Below are positions 1 through 8,693 of a DNA stretch of 64,000 nt, piece by piece. The position numbers were made by a program, and so were the translations under genes. The notes beneath the pieces are model-generated. The model was not told the origin of the DNA, did no database searches, and saw only the letters and a program-made list of their open reading frames with translations. How positions within the stretch are numbered: position 1 is the stretch's first letter; each line of letters opens with the position of its first letter. Source of the DNA: Ruegeria sp. PrR005 (GTDB taxonomy: Bacteria > Pseudomonadota > Alphaproteobacteria > Rhodobacterales > Rhodobacteraceae); the NCBI RefSeq assembly GCF_010500245.1, contig NZ_JAAGOX010000053.1:62001-126000 (forward strand), given 5' to 3'.

Positions 1-112
1 GGCCCGCCGATCCGCAATGGCATGAAGTGGCACTCGCCGAATTTGCAGTTCGCGCTTTCGCCGCTACAAATTAGGATGACGTCAAAACAAAACCCAAAGC
101 GCAACCGCGGAC

Positions 113-1228
113 ATGCAGATACTCGACTACACGCATAACTTCTGGCTGGTGGCCGCATCGCTGTGCGTGGCGATGATCGCGGGTTTCACCGGGCTGTCGC
201 TGACTCAGGGGCTGTCCAAGCGCAGCGTCAATCAGCGCAAGCTTGCGATTTCAATGGCTGCGATCGCGTTGGGTGGAGGCATCTGGTCGATGCATTTCGT
301 GGCCATGCTGGGCCTGCAACTGCCGATACAGTTCTACTTTGACGCGACCGTCACGCTGATTTCGGCGCTGGTGGCCATTTTGGTGGTGGGTATTGCGCTG
401 CTGCTCTTGCATTTCCGCCCGCGCACCCCCGCCGTTTTGGCGGGCGCCGGCATCATCGTGGGTCTCGGCATCATTGCGATGCATTATATCGGCATGGCCG
501 GGTTGCAGCTGTGCAGACCCTTGTATTCGCCCGGAGGCATCACGCTGGCCGTGATCGGGTCTTGCGTGCTCAACATGGCGGCGTTCTGGATCGCTTACGG
601 TCAGCGCAGTCACCGCAACATCCTGCTGGGCACCGTATGTTTCGGCAGCGCCGTTTTCATTGTTCATTTCGTGGCGATCTGGGGCACGTCGTTTGTCGCC
701 ATCGGCGCCGAAGGCGACGTCGGCCCGATGATCGGCAAAGAGGTCCTTGCCATCGGTGTGGTCCTCTCCAGCTTTGTGCTCTGCGCGGCATTCCTGTTGA
801 CGGGCATTTCCTTTGTGACACCTGCGCAACCCAAGCCCGAGACGGAAGCCCCCGTTCCACAAGAGTTGCCCGTAAAGAAGCCAGTCGAACCCAAGTTCGC
901 CCGCCAGATCCCCTATGAACAGGATGGTCGCACGCATTTCTTCGATGCAAATTCCGTCGCCGCCATTCGGGCCGAGGGGCATTACACCCATATCTACGCA
1001 CAAGGGCGCAGATACTTCTGTGTCTGGTCCATCACCGAGGCCGAACGCCGGCTTGATCCCGCGACCTTTACCAAGACCCACCGCAGCTACCTGGTCAATC
1101 CCGCATTTGTCGAAAGCTTCGAGCGGCTAAAGGATAACGGCATCTGTCATATGAACTTGCCCGGCCTGCCGCGCGTGCCGGTCAGCCGGGCGCGGCTGAA
1201 GGCGGTGCGCGAGGTTCTTGGCGTCTGA
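113..1228 (+). CDS. coxC: MHYT-LytTR membrane sensor/transcription regulator, CoxC-like
   Basis: Predicted membrane-bound one-component regulator of the CO dehydrogenase genes that follow. About seven hydrophobic segments fill residues 1-240. They carry the MHYT signature as MHFV (about 60), MHYI (about 123) and a degenerate VHFV (about 184); these repeats are thought to bind a metal and sense a diatomic gas such as CO, O2 or NO. After a proline-rich linker (about 235-265), residues 270-371 form a LytTR DNA-binding domain (conserved TKTHRSYLVN stretch). CoxC and CoxH of Oligotropha have this architecture. The gene lies 144 bp upstream of coxM in the same orientation, and the gap holds three phased direct repeats that suit a LytTR protein. 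The start is the first ATG and has only a weak Shine-Dalgarno. The symbol is by analogy; CoxH would be the alternative. Confidence 0.85.
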   Translation: MQILDYTHNFWLVAASLCVAMIAGFTGLSLTQGLSKRSVNQRKLAISMAAIALGGGIWSMHFVAMLGLQLPIQFYFDATVTLISALVAILVVGIALLLLHFRPRTPAVLAGAGIIVGLGIIAMHYIGMAGLQLCRPLYSPGGITLAVIGSCVLNMAAFWIAYGQRSHRNILLGTVCFGSAVFIVHFVAIWGTSFVAIGAEGDVGPMIGKEVLAIGVVLSSFVLCAAFLLTGISFVTPAQPKPETEAPVPQELPVKKPVEPKFARQIPYEQDGRTHFFDANSVAAIRAEGHYTHIYAQGRRYFCVWSITEAERRLDPATFTKTHRSYLVNPAFVESFERLKDNGICHMNLPGLPRVPVSRARLKAVREVLGV

Positions 1229-1240
1229 CCGCGTGCGGCA

Positions 1241-1293
1241 CGCATTTCGTGTGCGGTCTTTCGCATTTCGTGCACAAAGCCTCTGTTTTCGGG
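1241..1293. promoter_or_regulatory. Three direct repeats phased at 21 bp upstream of coxM
   Basis: CGCATTTCGTG occurs exactly at 1241-1251 and 1262-1272. A degenerate copy, CTGTTTTCGGG (7 of 11 matching), sits at 1283-1293. Each step is 21 bp, two helical turns. LytTR regulators typically bind pairs of short direct repeats with about this spacing, so this is a candidate site for the adjacent MHYT-LytTR protein. The coxM start is 80 bp downstream of the last copy, which leaves room for a promoter. Confidence 0.6.
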
Positions 1294-1372
1294 TGAATCC
1301 TGTCGCCGACTTGGGCGGCCCATAGCAGCCTTCCCCTGCCAGAACTCGGCCTTGCAGGGGAGGACAAGCAAG

Positions 1373-2227
1373 ATGATACCGGCGGCGTTCGACTATTACC
1401 GGCCAAAGGACATGGGCGATGTTGTCGCCCTGCTACAGGAACACGGCGACGATGCGCGCGTCATGGCGGGTGGGCACAGCCTAATCCCGATGATGAAACT
1501 GCGCATGGCCGAAATCGCGCATTTGATCGACTTGCAGGATGTCGCAGGCCTTGGCGGGATCTCTGTCGAAAGTGGACAGATCACGCTGGGCGCCATGGTC
1601 ACCCAGCACGAGATCATTGACAGTGATGCACTCCGCGCGGCAGCCCCGATCCTGCACGAAGCGGCCTTGCAGATCGCCGATCCCCAGGTGCGCTACATGG
1701 GAACGGTTGGCGGCAATGTCGCCAACGGCGATCCGGGCAACGACATGCCGGGTTTGATGCAATGCCTGGATGCCACATTCACTCTGGTCGGACCGGACGG
1801 CAAGCGCGAGGTTGCGGCGCGAGGTTTCTATCACGCCGCCTATATGACCGACCGGGATGACAGCGAGGTCTTGACCTCAGTCAGCTTTGCCGCGCCCAAG
1901 GGCGGTTATGCCTACGAGAAGCAGAAGCGCAAGATCGGCGACTATGCCACTGCGGCAGCCGCCGTGCAGATCGAGAAAAGCGGCGGTGTCTGCGCAAGCG
2001 CATCCATCGCGATGACCAACCTCAGCGATACGCCGATCTGGTCCGAAACCGCCGGTGCCGCACTGGTCGGCACAAAAGTGGATGACGCGGCAATCGCCGC
2101 CGCCATCGCCGCAATGCAGGCGGACATCGAGCCGGTCGAGGACAATCGCGGCCCCGCCGCCTTTAAACGCCATGCCGCCGCAACCGTGCTGACCCGCGCC
2201 ATCCGTCGCGCGTGGGATCGCGCGTAA
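1373..2227 (+). CDS. coxM: CO dehydrogenase medium (FAD) subunit CoxM
   Basis: FAD-binding subunit of the aerobic molybdenum CO dehydrogenase, passing electrons from the iron-sulfur subunit towards the respiratory chain. At 284 residues it has the normal family length. FAD contacts are seen as [13 protein letters not shown] (about 32-44) and [11 protein letters not shown] (about 112-122). The ATG at 1373 is preferred over an upstream TTG at 1352 because GGGGAGGA lies 8-15 bases before it. It is the first structural gene of the cox operon; coxS follows after 11 bp with its own strong ribosome site. Confidence 0.95.
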   Translation: MIPAAFDYYRPKDMGDVVALLQEHGDDARVMAGGHSLIPMMKLRMAEIAHLIDLQDVAGLGGISVESGQITLGAMVTQHEIIDSDALRAAAPILHEAALQIADPQVRYMGTVGGNVANGDPGNDMPGLMQCLDATFTLVGPDGKREVAARGFYHAAYMTDRDDSEVLTSVSFAAPKGGYAYEKQKRKIGDYATAAAAVQIEKSGGVCASASIAMTNLSDTPIWSETAGAALVGTKVDDAAIAAAIAAMQADIEPVEDNRGPAAFKRHAAATVLTRAIRRAWDRA

Positions 2228-2238
2228 GGAGGAACCAG

Positions 2239-2733
2239 ATGCCCAAAAAGATGCATATCGAACTGACCGTGAACGGCCAGTCCCATGAATTCCTCGCCGA
2301 ACCGCGCGAATTGCTGATCCATACGCTGCGCGAAAGGCTGAACCTGACCGGCCCGCATATCGGCTGCGAAACTTCGCATTGCGGCGCCTGCACCGTGATC
2401 GTGAACGGCAAGTCGGTGAAATCCTGCACAATGTTCGTGGCCCAGGCCAACGGTGCAGACCTGACCACGATCGAGGGGCTTGGCACCCCGGACGTACCAC
2501 ATGTGCTGCAAACCGCGTTCCGCGAGCATCACGGGTTGCAATGCGGTTTCTGCACGCCGGGCATGATCACCCGCGCCAGCAAGCTGCTGGAGGAAAACCC
2601 GAACCCGACCGAGGAAGAGATCCGTTTCGGCATGGCCGGTAATCTCTGCCGCTGCACCGGGTACCAGAACATCGTGAAATCCATCCTTGCCGCTGCAAGC
2701 GAGCTGAACGCCGCGAAGGAGGCCGCAGAATGA
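2239..2733 (+). CDS. coxS: CO dehydrogenase small (2Fe-2S) subunit CoxS
   Basis: Iron-sulfur subunit with two [2Fe-2S] clusters that link the Mo/Cu site in CoxL to FAD in CoxM. The N-terminal plant-ferredoxin-like cluster is seen in [10 protein letters not shown] plus a later Cys (SVKSC). The C-terminal cluster is seen in QCGFCTPG and LCRCTGY. At 164 residues it matches the family. The start at 2239 is chosen because AAGGAGGAA ends 5 bases upstream; an in-frame start at 2212 would overlap coxM. Its stop overlaps the coxL start by 4 bp (ATGA), so the subunits are probably translationally coupled. Confidence 0.95.
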   Translation: MPKKMHIELTVNGQSHEFLAEPRELLIHTLRERLNLTGPHIGCETSHCGACTVIVNGKSVKSCTMFVAQANGADLTTIEGLGTPDVPHVLQTAFREHHGLQCGFCTPGMITRASKLLEENPNPTEEEIRFGMAGNLCRCTGYQNIVKSILAAASELNAAKEAAE

Positions 2734-5147
2734 ACGACATGACCCCCGAGAGAGAAGAGCGCGTTGCCGGCCTCAAGGGCCTGGGCTGTTCGCGCAAGCG
2801 GGTCGAGGATGCCCGGTTCACCCAGGGCAAGGGCAACTATGTCGACGACCTGAAGATGCCCGGAATGCTGCACGGCGATTTCGTCCGTTCGCCCTATGCC
2901 CATGCCCGCGTCAAATCCATCAACACCGAGGCCGCAATGGCGCTGGATGGTGTCGTGGCGGTGCTGACGGCTGCCGATCTGGCGCCGTTGGGCCTGCACT
3001 GGATGCCGACACTGGCCGGTGACAAGCAGATGGTTCTGGCCGACGGCAAAGTGTTGTTCCAGGGGCAAGAGGTTGCCTATGTCATCGCGCGCGACCGGTA
3101 CATCGCCGCCGATGCGGTCGAGCTGGTCGAGGTCGAGTACGAGGAGCTGCCCGTCCTGACCGACCCGTTCGAAGCGCTGAAATCCGATGTCGTGTTGCGC
3201 GAGGATCTCGACCCGGCCGCGCCCGGCGCCCACGGCCCGCGCAAGCATCCCAACCATATCTTCACCTGGGAGGCTGGTGATCGCGAGGCGACGGAACAGG
3301 TACTGGCCGAGGCCGACGTGGTGGCCGAAGAGATGGTCTATTACCACCGCACCCATCCCTGCCCGCTGGAAACCTGCGGCTGCGTCGCCTCGATGGACAA
3401 GGTCAACGGCAAGCTGACGCTGTGGGGCACCTTCCAGGCGCCGCATGCGATCCGTACTGTTGTGTCGCTGATCTCGGGCATCGAGGAGCACAACATCCGC
3501 GTGATCTCACCCGATATCGGTGGCGGCTTTGGTAACAAGGTCGGCGCCTATGCCGGTTACGTCTGTTCCGTCGTCGCCTCGATCGTCACCGGCCAGCCGG
3601 TGAAATGGGTCGAGGACCGAATGGAAAACCTGATGACCACCGCTTTTGCCCGTGACTACTGGATGAAAGGCAAGATCGCCGCCACCAAGGAGGGCAAGAT
3701 CACCGGCCTGTGGTGCCACACGACCGCGGACCATGGCGGGTTCGACGCATGCGCCGACCCGACCAAGTTCCCGGCCGGGTTCATGAACATCTGCACCGGC
3801 TCCTATGACATCCCAACCGCCTATCTGGCCGTGGACGGTGTCTATACCAACAAGGCACCCGGCGGCGTCGCTTATCGCTGCTCGTTCCGGGTGACCGAGG
3901 CCGCCTATTTCATCGAGCGGATGATCGAGGTGCTGGCGATAGAGCTGAACATGGATGCCGCCGAGCTGCGCCGCATCAACTTCATCCGCAAGGACCAATT
4001 CCCCTACCAGTCCGCGCTGGGGTGGGAATACGACTCGGGCGATTATCACACCGCCTGGGACAAGGCGCTGAACGCCGTGGGCTACGACGATCTGCGCAAG
4101 GAACAGGCCGAGCGGATCGAGGCGTTCAAGCGCGGCGAGACCCGCAAGCTCTTGGGCATCGGCCTGACCCATTTCACCGAGATCGTCGGCGCAGGCCCGG
4201 TCAAGAATTGCGATATCCTGGGCTTGGGTATGTTCGACAGTTGCGAGATTCGCATTCATCCCACCGGCAGCGCCATCGCTCGGCTGGGCACGATCAGCCA
4301 GGGCCAGGGTCATGCGACCACCTTTGCCCAGATCCTCGCCAGCGAGATCGGCATCCCGGCGGATTCGATCACGGTCGAGGAAGGCGACACCGACACTGCG
4401 CCCTATGGTCTGGGCACCTATGGCAGCCGCTCGACCCCGGTTGCCGGTGCTGCAACCGCCATGGCTGGCCGCAAGATCCGCGCCAAGGCGCAGATGATCG
4501 CTGCCTACCTGCTGGAGGTGCATGACGACGACGTCGAGTTCGATGTCGACCGTTTCGTGATCAAGGGCGCGCCCGAGCGGTTCAAGACGATGAAGGAGAT
4601 CGCCTTTGCCGCGTATAACCAGGCGATCCCGGGAATCGAACCCGGCCTAGAGGCGGTCAGCTATTACGACCCGCCCAACATGACCTATCCGTTCGGGGCC
4701 TATATCTGCGTCATGGAGATCGACGTGGATACCGGCGAGCATCAGATCCGCCAGTTCTATGCGCTGGACGATTGCGGCACCCGGATCAACCCGATGATCA
4801 TCGAGGGCCAGGTCCACGGCGGCCTGACCGAAGCACTGGCCATCGCGATGGGTCAGGAGATCGCCTATGACGAAATGGGCAACTGCAAGACCGGAACGCT
4901 GATGGACTTCTTTCTGCCGACCGCGTGGGAAACGCCGCATTACACTACCGACCACACGGTCACGCCCAGCCCGCATCATCCGATCGGCGCCAAGGGCGTG
5001 GGCGAAAGCCCGAACGTCGGTGGTGTCCCGGCGTTTTCGAACGCGGTGCATGATGCGTTCCGGGCCTTTGGCCTGCGGCAGAGCCACATGCCGCACGATC
5101 ACTGGAGGATCTGGAAGATCGCCGACGACCTCGGCCTGCACGGCTGA
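2730..5147 (+). CDS. coxL: Form I CO dehydrogenase large (Mo/Cu) subunit CoxL
   Basis: Catalytic subunit that oxidises CO to CO2 at a Mo-S-Cu centre with molybdopterin cytosine dinucleotide. At 805 residues it has the family length. The diagnostic active-site loop AYRCSFR is at residues 381-387 (bases 3870-3890); its Cys (384) is the copper ligand in form I enzymes, whereas form II proteins read AYRGAGR. GGGFGNK (about 264-270) and the C-terminal [13 protein letters not shown] (about 752-764), with the conserved catalytic Glu, are also present. This supports genuine CO oxidation rather than a generic xanthine dehydrogenase relative. It overlaps coxS by 4 bp, and a GC-rich hairpin follows the stop. 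Confidence 0.97.
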   Translation: MNDMTPEREERVAGLKGLGCSRKRVEDARFTQGKGNYVDDLKMPGMLHGDFVRSPYAHARVKSINTEAAMALDGVVAVLTAADLAPLGLHWMPTLAGDKQMVLADGKVLFQGQEVAYVIARDRYIAADAVELVEVEYEELPVLTDPFEALKSDVVLREDLDPAAPGAHGPRKHPNHIFTWEAGDREATEQVLAEADVVAEEMVYYHRTHPCPLETCGCVASMDKVNGKLTLWGTFQAPHAIRTVVSLISGIEEHNIRVISPDIGGGFGNKVGAYAGYVCSVVASIVTGQPVKWVEDRMENLMTTAFARDYWMKGKIAATKEGKITGLWCHTTADHGGFDACADPTKFPAGFMNICTGSYDIPTAYLAVDGVYTNKAPGGVAYRCSFRVTEAAYFIERMIEVLAIELNMDAAELRRINFIRKDQFPYQSALGWEYDSGDYHTAWDKALNAVGYDDLRKEQAERIEAFKRGETRKLLGIGLTHFTEIVGAGPVKNCDILGLGMFDSCEIRIHPTGSAIARLGTISQGQGHATTFAQILASEIGIPADSITVEEGDTDTAPYGLGTYGSRSTPVAGAATAMAGRKIRAKAQMIAAYLLEVHDDDVEFDVDRFVIKGAPERFKTMKEIAFAAYNQAIPGIEPGLEAVSYYDPPNMTYPFGAYICVMEIDVDTGEHQIRQFYALDDCGTRINPMIIEGQVHGGLTEALAIAMGQEIAYDEMGNCKTGTLMDFFLPTAWETPHYTTDHTVTPSPHHPIGAKGVGESPNVGGVPAFSNAVHDAFRAFGLRQSHMPHDHWRIWKIADDLGLHG

Positions 5148-5157
5148 ACGCAGACCA

Positions 5158-5179
5158 GGGTGGGCCGCACGGCCCACCC
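5158..5179. other. Stem-loop between coxL and coxD
   Basis: GGGTGGGCC (5158-5166) and GGCCCACCC (5171-5179) form a perfect 9-bp stem around GCAC, 10 bp after the coxL stop. There is no run of T afterwards, so it is a poor intrinsic terminator. It could partly attenuate transcription or protect the structural-gene mRNA, which would lower expression of the maturation genes coxDEF relative to coxMSL. Confidence 0.6.
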
Positions 5180-5201
5180 GTTTCCCAACGCGAGATCGCA
5201 C

Positions 5202-6077
5202 ATGAGCTGGACCGATCTGCAATCCGATATGGCAAAACAGGGCTACGTCGCCTCGGACGAGCTGTCCATGGCCGTGTACCTGGCGCTGATGCTGGGGCGA
5301 CCTTTGCTGCTCGAAGGGGCGGCGGGTGTCGGTAAGACCGAGATCGCCCGCGTGCTGGCCGCGGTGCGCCAGACCCAGCTGATCCGTCTGCAATGTTACG
5401 AGGGGCTAGATGCCTCGCAGGCGATCTATGAATGGAACTATCAGCGACAGTTGCTGACCATCCGCGCTGCGGCAGAGGACGGCCAAACCGGGCGCGCGGT
5501 CGAAGACAGGCTTTTCTCAGATGAGTTTCTGCTGGAACGGCCGCTGTTGAAAGCGATCCGCCAACCGGAACCGCCCGTGCTATTGATCGACGAGATCGAC
5601 CGGGCCGACGAGGAATTCGAGGCCTTTCTGCTTGAGATTTTGGCCGACTATCAGATTACCATCCCCGAGATGGGTACGATCAAGGCCATCACGCGCCCGA
5701 TGGTGATCCTGACCGCAAATGGAACGCGCGACTTGTCTGATGCGCTGCGGCGGCGCTGTCTTTACGCCCATGTCGCCTATCCGGACCGGGCGACCGAACT
5801 TGCCATCCTGCAAGCGCGTCAACCGGGGATCGAGACGGTATTGGCCGAACAGATCGTGGGCTTCGTGCAGTCCTTGCGCAAGGAAGAGCTGGAAAAGACC
5901 CCCGGTATTGCCGAAATGCTCGATTTCGCCGCCGCCCTTATGGGGCTCGGTCTGTCCGACTTGACCCGCGACCCCGTTGCACTTCAGGCAGCTCTGGCGA
6001 CCCTGCTCAAAACCGAAACTGACCGCGCCAATATCACGACAGAGGTTGCCCAGCGGCTGGCAGGCCGCGCCGCATGA
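5202..6077 (+). CDS. coxD: AAA+ ATPase CoxD, CODH maturation (MoxR family)
   Basis: MoxR-type AAA+ ATPase. In Oligotropha CoxD is needed to build the sulfurated Cu/Mo active site of CO dehydrogenase. Walker A is GAAGVGKT (about 39-46), Walker B LLIDEIDRAD (about 127-136), and a sensor-type TANGTR segment follows at about 174-179. At 291 residues the length is normal for the family. The ATG at 5202 fits the conserved N-terminus; an upstream in-frame start at 5160 would place the intergenic hairpin inside the gene. The stop overlaps coxE by 4 bp, as usual for MoxR/VWA partner genes. Confidence 0.93.
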   Translation: MSWTDLQSDMAKQGYVASDELSMAVYLALMLGRPLLLEGAAGVGKTEIARVLAAVRQTQLIRLQCYEGLDASQAIYEWNYQRQLLTIRAAAEDGQTGRAVEDRLFSDEFLLERPLLKAIRQPEPPVLLIDEIDRADEEFEAFLLEILADYQITIPEMGTIKAITRPMVILTANGTRDLSDALRRRCLYAHVAYPDRATELAILQARQPGIETVLAEQIVGFVQSLRKEELEKTPGIAEMLDFAAALMGLGLSDLTRDPVALQAALATLLKTETDRANITTEVAQRLAGRAA

Positions 6078-7258
6078 GCCGGGTCACCCGTTTCGCTGCA
6101 AGAGACCCCGGCCCGGCGGCGCGGCTTTCGGGGTTCATGGCGCATCTGCGAGCAAACGGCCTGCGGCTGGGGGTGATGGAAACCGAGCTTGCATTGCGTG
6201 CACTGACCCATGTGCAGGCCGCCGACCCCAACCAGACCCGGCTTGCGCTGCGCGCCGTCTGCACCGGCAGCGCCGAAGAGAGCGAGCTGTTCGACGATCT
6301 GTTCGACAGCTACTGGCTGAACGGCGGGCGGGTGGTGCAAAAGGTGATGCCGAGCCCCCAAAAGCAAGGTCAGGAGAGTGTCCATTCTTCTCGCACCGCC
6401 AATGGCGACACCCGCGCCTCTGGCGCAGGTAAGGCCACCGCGCCCGAAACGGGCAAGGACGAGGCCGAGACCGGCGGTACTGGTAAGCTGATCGCCAGCC
6501 TGACCAACACCCTGATGAAACGCGATCTGCGCGACCTGGTACAGCCCGAGGAGATTGCCCAAGCGGAAATAATCGCGCGGCGCTTGGGCGTTGCCTTGCG
6601 CGACCGCCTGTCGCGCCGCCGCCGCGTCGCCCAAAAAGGCGACCGCATCCATTTCCGCCGTCTCATGCGGCAATCGCTGACTACCGGCGGAGAGCCGCTG
6701 CGCCTGCCTCGAAAAAACCGCCCTGACCGGCCGTTGAAGATCGTTGCGTTGTGCGATGTCTCGGGGTCGATGACCCTTTATGCGCAAGTCTTCCTTGCCT
6801 TCCTTGCCGGTCTCATGCGCAGCGACGGCACGGCGGATGCTTACCTGTTTCACACCAGGCTGATTCGGATCACCGAGGCCCTGCGCGACAAGGACACGTT
6901 GCGCGCCCTTGGCCGGTTGTCGCTGATGGCCGACGGGTTTGGCGGCGGTTCACGCATTGGGGCCTCGCTGGATCGGTTCGCCCATACCTATGCCCGGCGT
7001 TTCGTAAACCGTCGCACGGTCGTTCTGATCCTGTCCGATGGTTACGACACCGATGCGCCGGAACGGATCGGGGCGGCGCTGTCCACGCTCCGCAAAAGGG
7101 GGTGCCGGATCATCTGGCTCAACCCGCTCAAGGGCTGGACCAGATACGCCCCAATCGCGGCCGGGATGCAGGCCGCCCTGCCCCATCTTGACCTTTTTCA
7201 CCCTGCCAACCGGCTTGCCGATCTCGCCGCCCTGGAACCGGAGTTTGCGCGCCTATGA
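6074..7258 (+). CDS. coxE: VWA-domain protein CoxE, CODH maturation
   Basis: Von Willebrand factor A protein that partners the AAA+ ATPase CoxD in CODH metal-centre assembly. The C-terminal half contains the metal-ion-dependent adhesion site as CDVSGSM (about 227-233) and a later VLILSDGYDTD (about 316-326). The N-terminal half is alpha-helical, with a polar low-complexity stretch around residues 95-140. At 394 residues it fits CoxE proteins. It overlaps both neighbours by 4 bp (coxD before, coxF after), which argues for co-translation. Confidence 0.92.
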   Translation: MSRVTRFAARDPGPAARLSGFMAHLRANGLRLGVMETELALRALTHVQAADPNQTRLALRAVCTGSAEESELFDDLFDSYWLNGGRVVQKVMPSPQKQGQESVHSSRTANGDTRASGAGKATAPETGKDEAETGGTGKLIASLTNTLMKRDLRDLVQPEEIAQAEIIARRLGVALRDRLSRRRRVAQKGDRIHFRRLMRQSLTTGGEPLRLPRKNRPDRPLKIVALCDVSGSMTLYAQVFLAFLAGLMRSDGTADAYLFHTRLIRITEALRDKDTLRALGRLSLMADGFGGGSRIGASLDRFAHTYARRFVNRRTVVLILSDGYDTDAPERIGAALSTLRKRGCRIIWLNPLKGWTRYAPIAAGMQAALPHLDLFHPANRLADLAALEPEFARL

Positions 7259-8049
7259 TCCCCGCGGAAATCCTTGATCATGAACTGGCCAATGTCACAG
7301 AAAGCCTCCGGGCATCCGGTGCGCCGTTTGCGATTGCGACGGTGATCCGTACCTTGGGGCAAACAGCCGCAAAACCGGGAGCCAAGGCGGTGCTGTCGGC
7401 CGAAGGTGACATCCTGCATGGCTGGGTGGGCGGTGGCTGTGTGAGGGGTGCACTGGCGCGGGCGGCACGCCAGGCCCTGGCCGATGGCACACCCCAGCTG
7501 GTCTCTCTCATGCCCGAGGACCTGCTGACCGAGAAGGGCCTTGTCGCAGGTGACCAGGCCGATGGAACCAAGATTGCCCGCAATGGCTGCCCTTCGCGTG
7601 GCTCGATGGATATCTTTGTCGAACCCATCCTGCCGCTACCCGAACTGGTGATCTATGGCGCCTCGCCAGTGGCGCAGGCGCTGGCCCGGCTGGCGCCGCA
7701 ATTCGACTGGACCGTGACGCGGGCCGATCCGGCGGCGGCGTTGCCCGGCACCGTACCCGGCGCGCGGCGGATGATCGTGGTGGCGACCCAGGGTCAAGGA
7801 GATGCCCCTGCGCTCAAGGCCGCATTGGCGGCCAGCGCGGAACATTGGTCGTTTGTTGGCAGTCGCCGCAAGTTTGCTGCCCTGCGCGCCCGATTCGAAA
7901 CCGAGGGCATGGACCCTGAAACACTCGACCGAGTGAACGCGCCAGCCGGGTTGGCCATCGACGCCGTCACGCCTGACGAAATTGCACTCTCGATCCTCGC
8001 CCGACTGATCCAGCAACGCCGCCACAAGGCGCGCGAGGTGAAGTCATGA
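7255..8049 (+). CDS. coxF: XdhC/CoxF-family molybdoenzyme maturation factor
   Basis: XdhC/CoxI-family protein, expected to help insert or sulfurate the molybdenum cofactor of CODH. The N-terminal XdhC domain shows the conserved GWVGGGCVRGA (about 58-68). The C-terminal half begins a Rossmann-like fold at VIYGASPVAQALARLA (about 133-148). At 264 residues the length suits the family. It overlaps coxE by 4 bp; its own TGA is overlapped by the ATG of a 33-codon open frame. Confidence 0.88.
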   Translation: MIPAEILDHELANVTESLRASGAPFAIATVIRTLGQTAAKPGAKAVLSAEGDILHGWVGGGCVRGALARAARQALADGTPQLVSLMPEDLLTEKGLVAGDQADGTKIARNGCPSRGSMDIFVEPILPLPELVIYGASPVAQALARLAPQFDWTVTRADPAAALPGTVPGARRMIVVATQGQGDAPALKAALAASAEHWSFVGSRRKFAALRARFETEGMDPETLDRVNAPAGLAIDAVTPDEIALSILARLIQQRRHKAREVKS

Positions 8050-8147
8050 GGCGCATACTCGCGCTCTATCGTCGGGTTGTCCGCCATACCGCGGCAACAC
8101 CCGATCAGGCACAAACCCTCGCCCGCATCACGTTTTCCTGCTGCTGA
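8046..8147 (+). CDS. 33-residue ORF between coxF and coxG
   Basis: A short frame with an ATG overlapping the coxF stop in the same 4-bp ATGA arrangement used at every junction from coxD to coxF. It ends 12 bp before coxG. The peptide starts MRRILALYRRVVRH, is strongly basic, and ends in two cysteines (FSCC). I do not recognise it. The arrangement suggests translational coupling, but the ORF could equally be a chance frame that keeps ribosomes moving into coxG. Conservation has not been tested. Confidence 0.4.
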   Translation: MRRILALYRRVVRHTAATPDQAQTLARITFSCC

Positions 8148-8159
8148 AAAGGACCCCAC

Positions 8160-8609
8160 ATGGAACTGAACGACCAGGTCACAATCAACGCGCCCAAGGC
8201 TGTTGTCTACGCGGCCCTCAACGACCCCGAGATCCTGCGTCAATGCATTCCGGGATGTGAAGAATTGATCAAAAACTCGGAAACGGAGTTGGAAGCCAAG
8301 GTCGTGCTCAAAGTCGGACCAGTCAAGGCGCGGTTCAGCGGGACCGTGGAGCTGGACACTTCCGGCGCTCCGGACGCGTTTTCGCTGACCGGGCAAGGGA
8401 ACGGCGGCCCTGCTGGTCATGCCAAGGGCGGCGCAGATGTTACCCTCGTCGAAACAGATGGAAAAACCGTCCTGACCTATCAGGCCAAGGCCGAGATCAC
8501 CGGAAAGTTGGCGCAACTGGGCAGCCGGTTGATCCAGGGCACGGCAAAGAAACTGGCCGCCAGCTTCTTTCAGAAATTTGCCGAGGTTGTCGATAACGTC
8601 GACGCCTGA
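8160..8609 (+). CDS. coxG: CoxG, SRPBCC-fold CODH-associated protein
   Basis: CoxG-family protein of the SRPBCC/START-like fold. CoxG has been implicated in anchoring CO dehydrogenase to the cytoplasmic membrane and, more recently, in delivering menaquinone or other hydrophobic partners to Mo hydroxylases. The typical opening (residues 1-40: VTINAPKAVVYAALNDPEIL then CIPGCEEL) and a glycine-rich strand around residues 78-95 are visible. At 149 residues it is at the short end of the family and lacks a long C-terminal membrane tail. Good ribosome site (AAAAGGA) 6 bases before the ATG. Last recognised gene of the cox operon. Confidence 0.92.
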   Translation: MELNDQVTINAPKAVVYAALNDPEILRQCIPGCEELIKNSETELEAKVVLKVGPVKARFSGTVELDTSGAPDAFSLTGQGNGGPAGHAKGGADVTLVETDGKTVLTYQAKAEITGKLAQLGSRLIQGTAKKLAASFFQKFAEVVDNVDA

Positions 8610-8657
8610 CACCCGGGCCAAAACAAGCCAGTTGCCAATTTGATCAAAAAGCGGCAT

Positions 8658-8693
8658 CTACCATGGGAATCCATTCGGAGCCTCCCATGGTAG
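8658..8693. promoter_or_regulatory. Perfect 11-bp inverted repeat covering the aminotransferase start
   Basis: CTACCATGGGA (8658-8668) and TCCCATGGTAG (8683-8693) are perfectly complementary, with 14 bases between. Each arm contains an in-frame ATG (8663 and 8687). The second has GGAG six to nine bases upstream and is the likelier start. The element could be an operator for a dimeric repressor or an mRNA hairpin that hides the start codon. No other copy was noticed in the window. Confidence 0.55.

Noticed and set aside
40-50. A TGGCAC...TTGCA sigma-54-like promoter upstream of coxC
   Set aside because: The two elements near bases 29-48 are 9 bases apart, not the required 5.
4626-4645. A tRNA T-arm-like segment (reverse strand reads CCGGGTTCGATTCCCGG)
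   Set aside because: It lies inside the conserved coxL reading frame (GIEPGLEAV), and no acceptor, D or anticodon arms can be folded around it.
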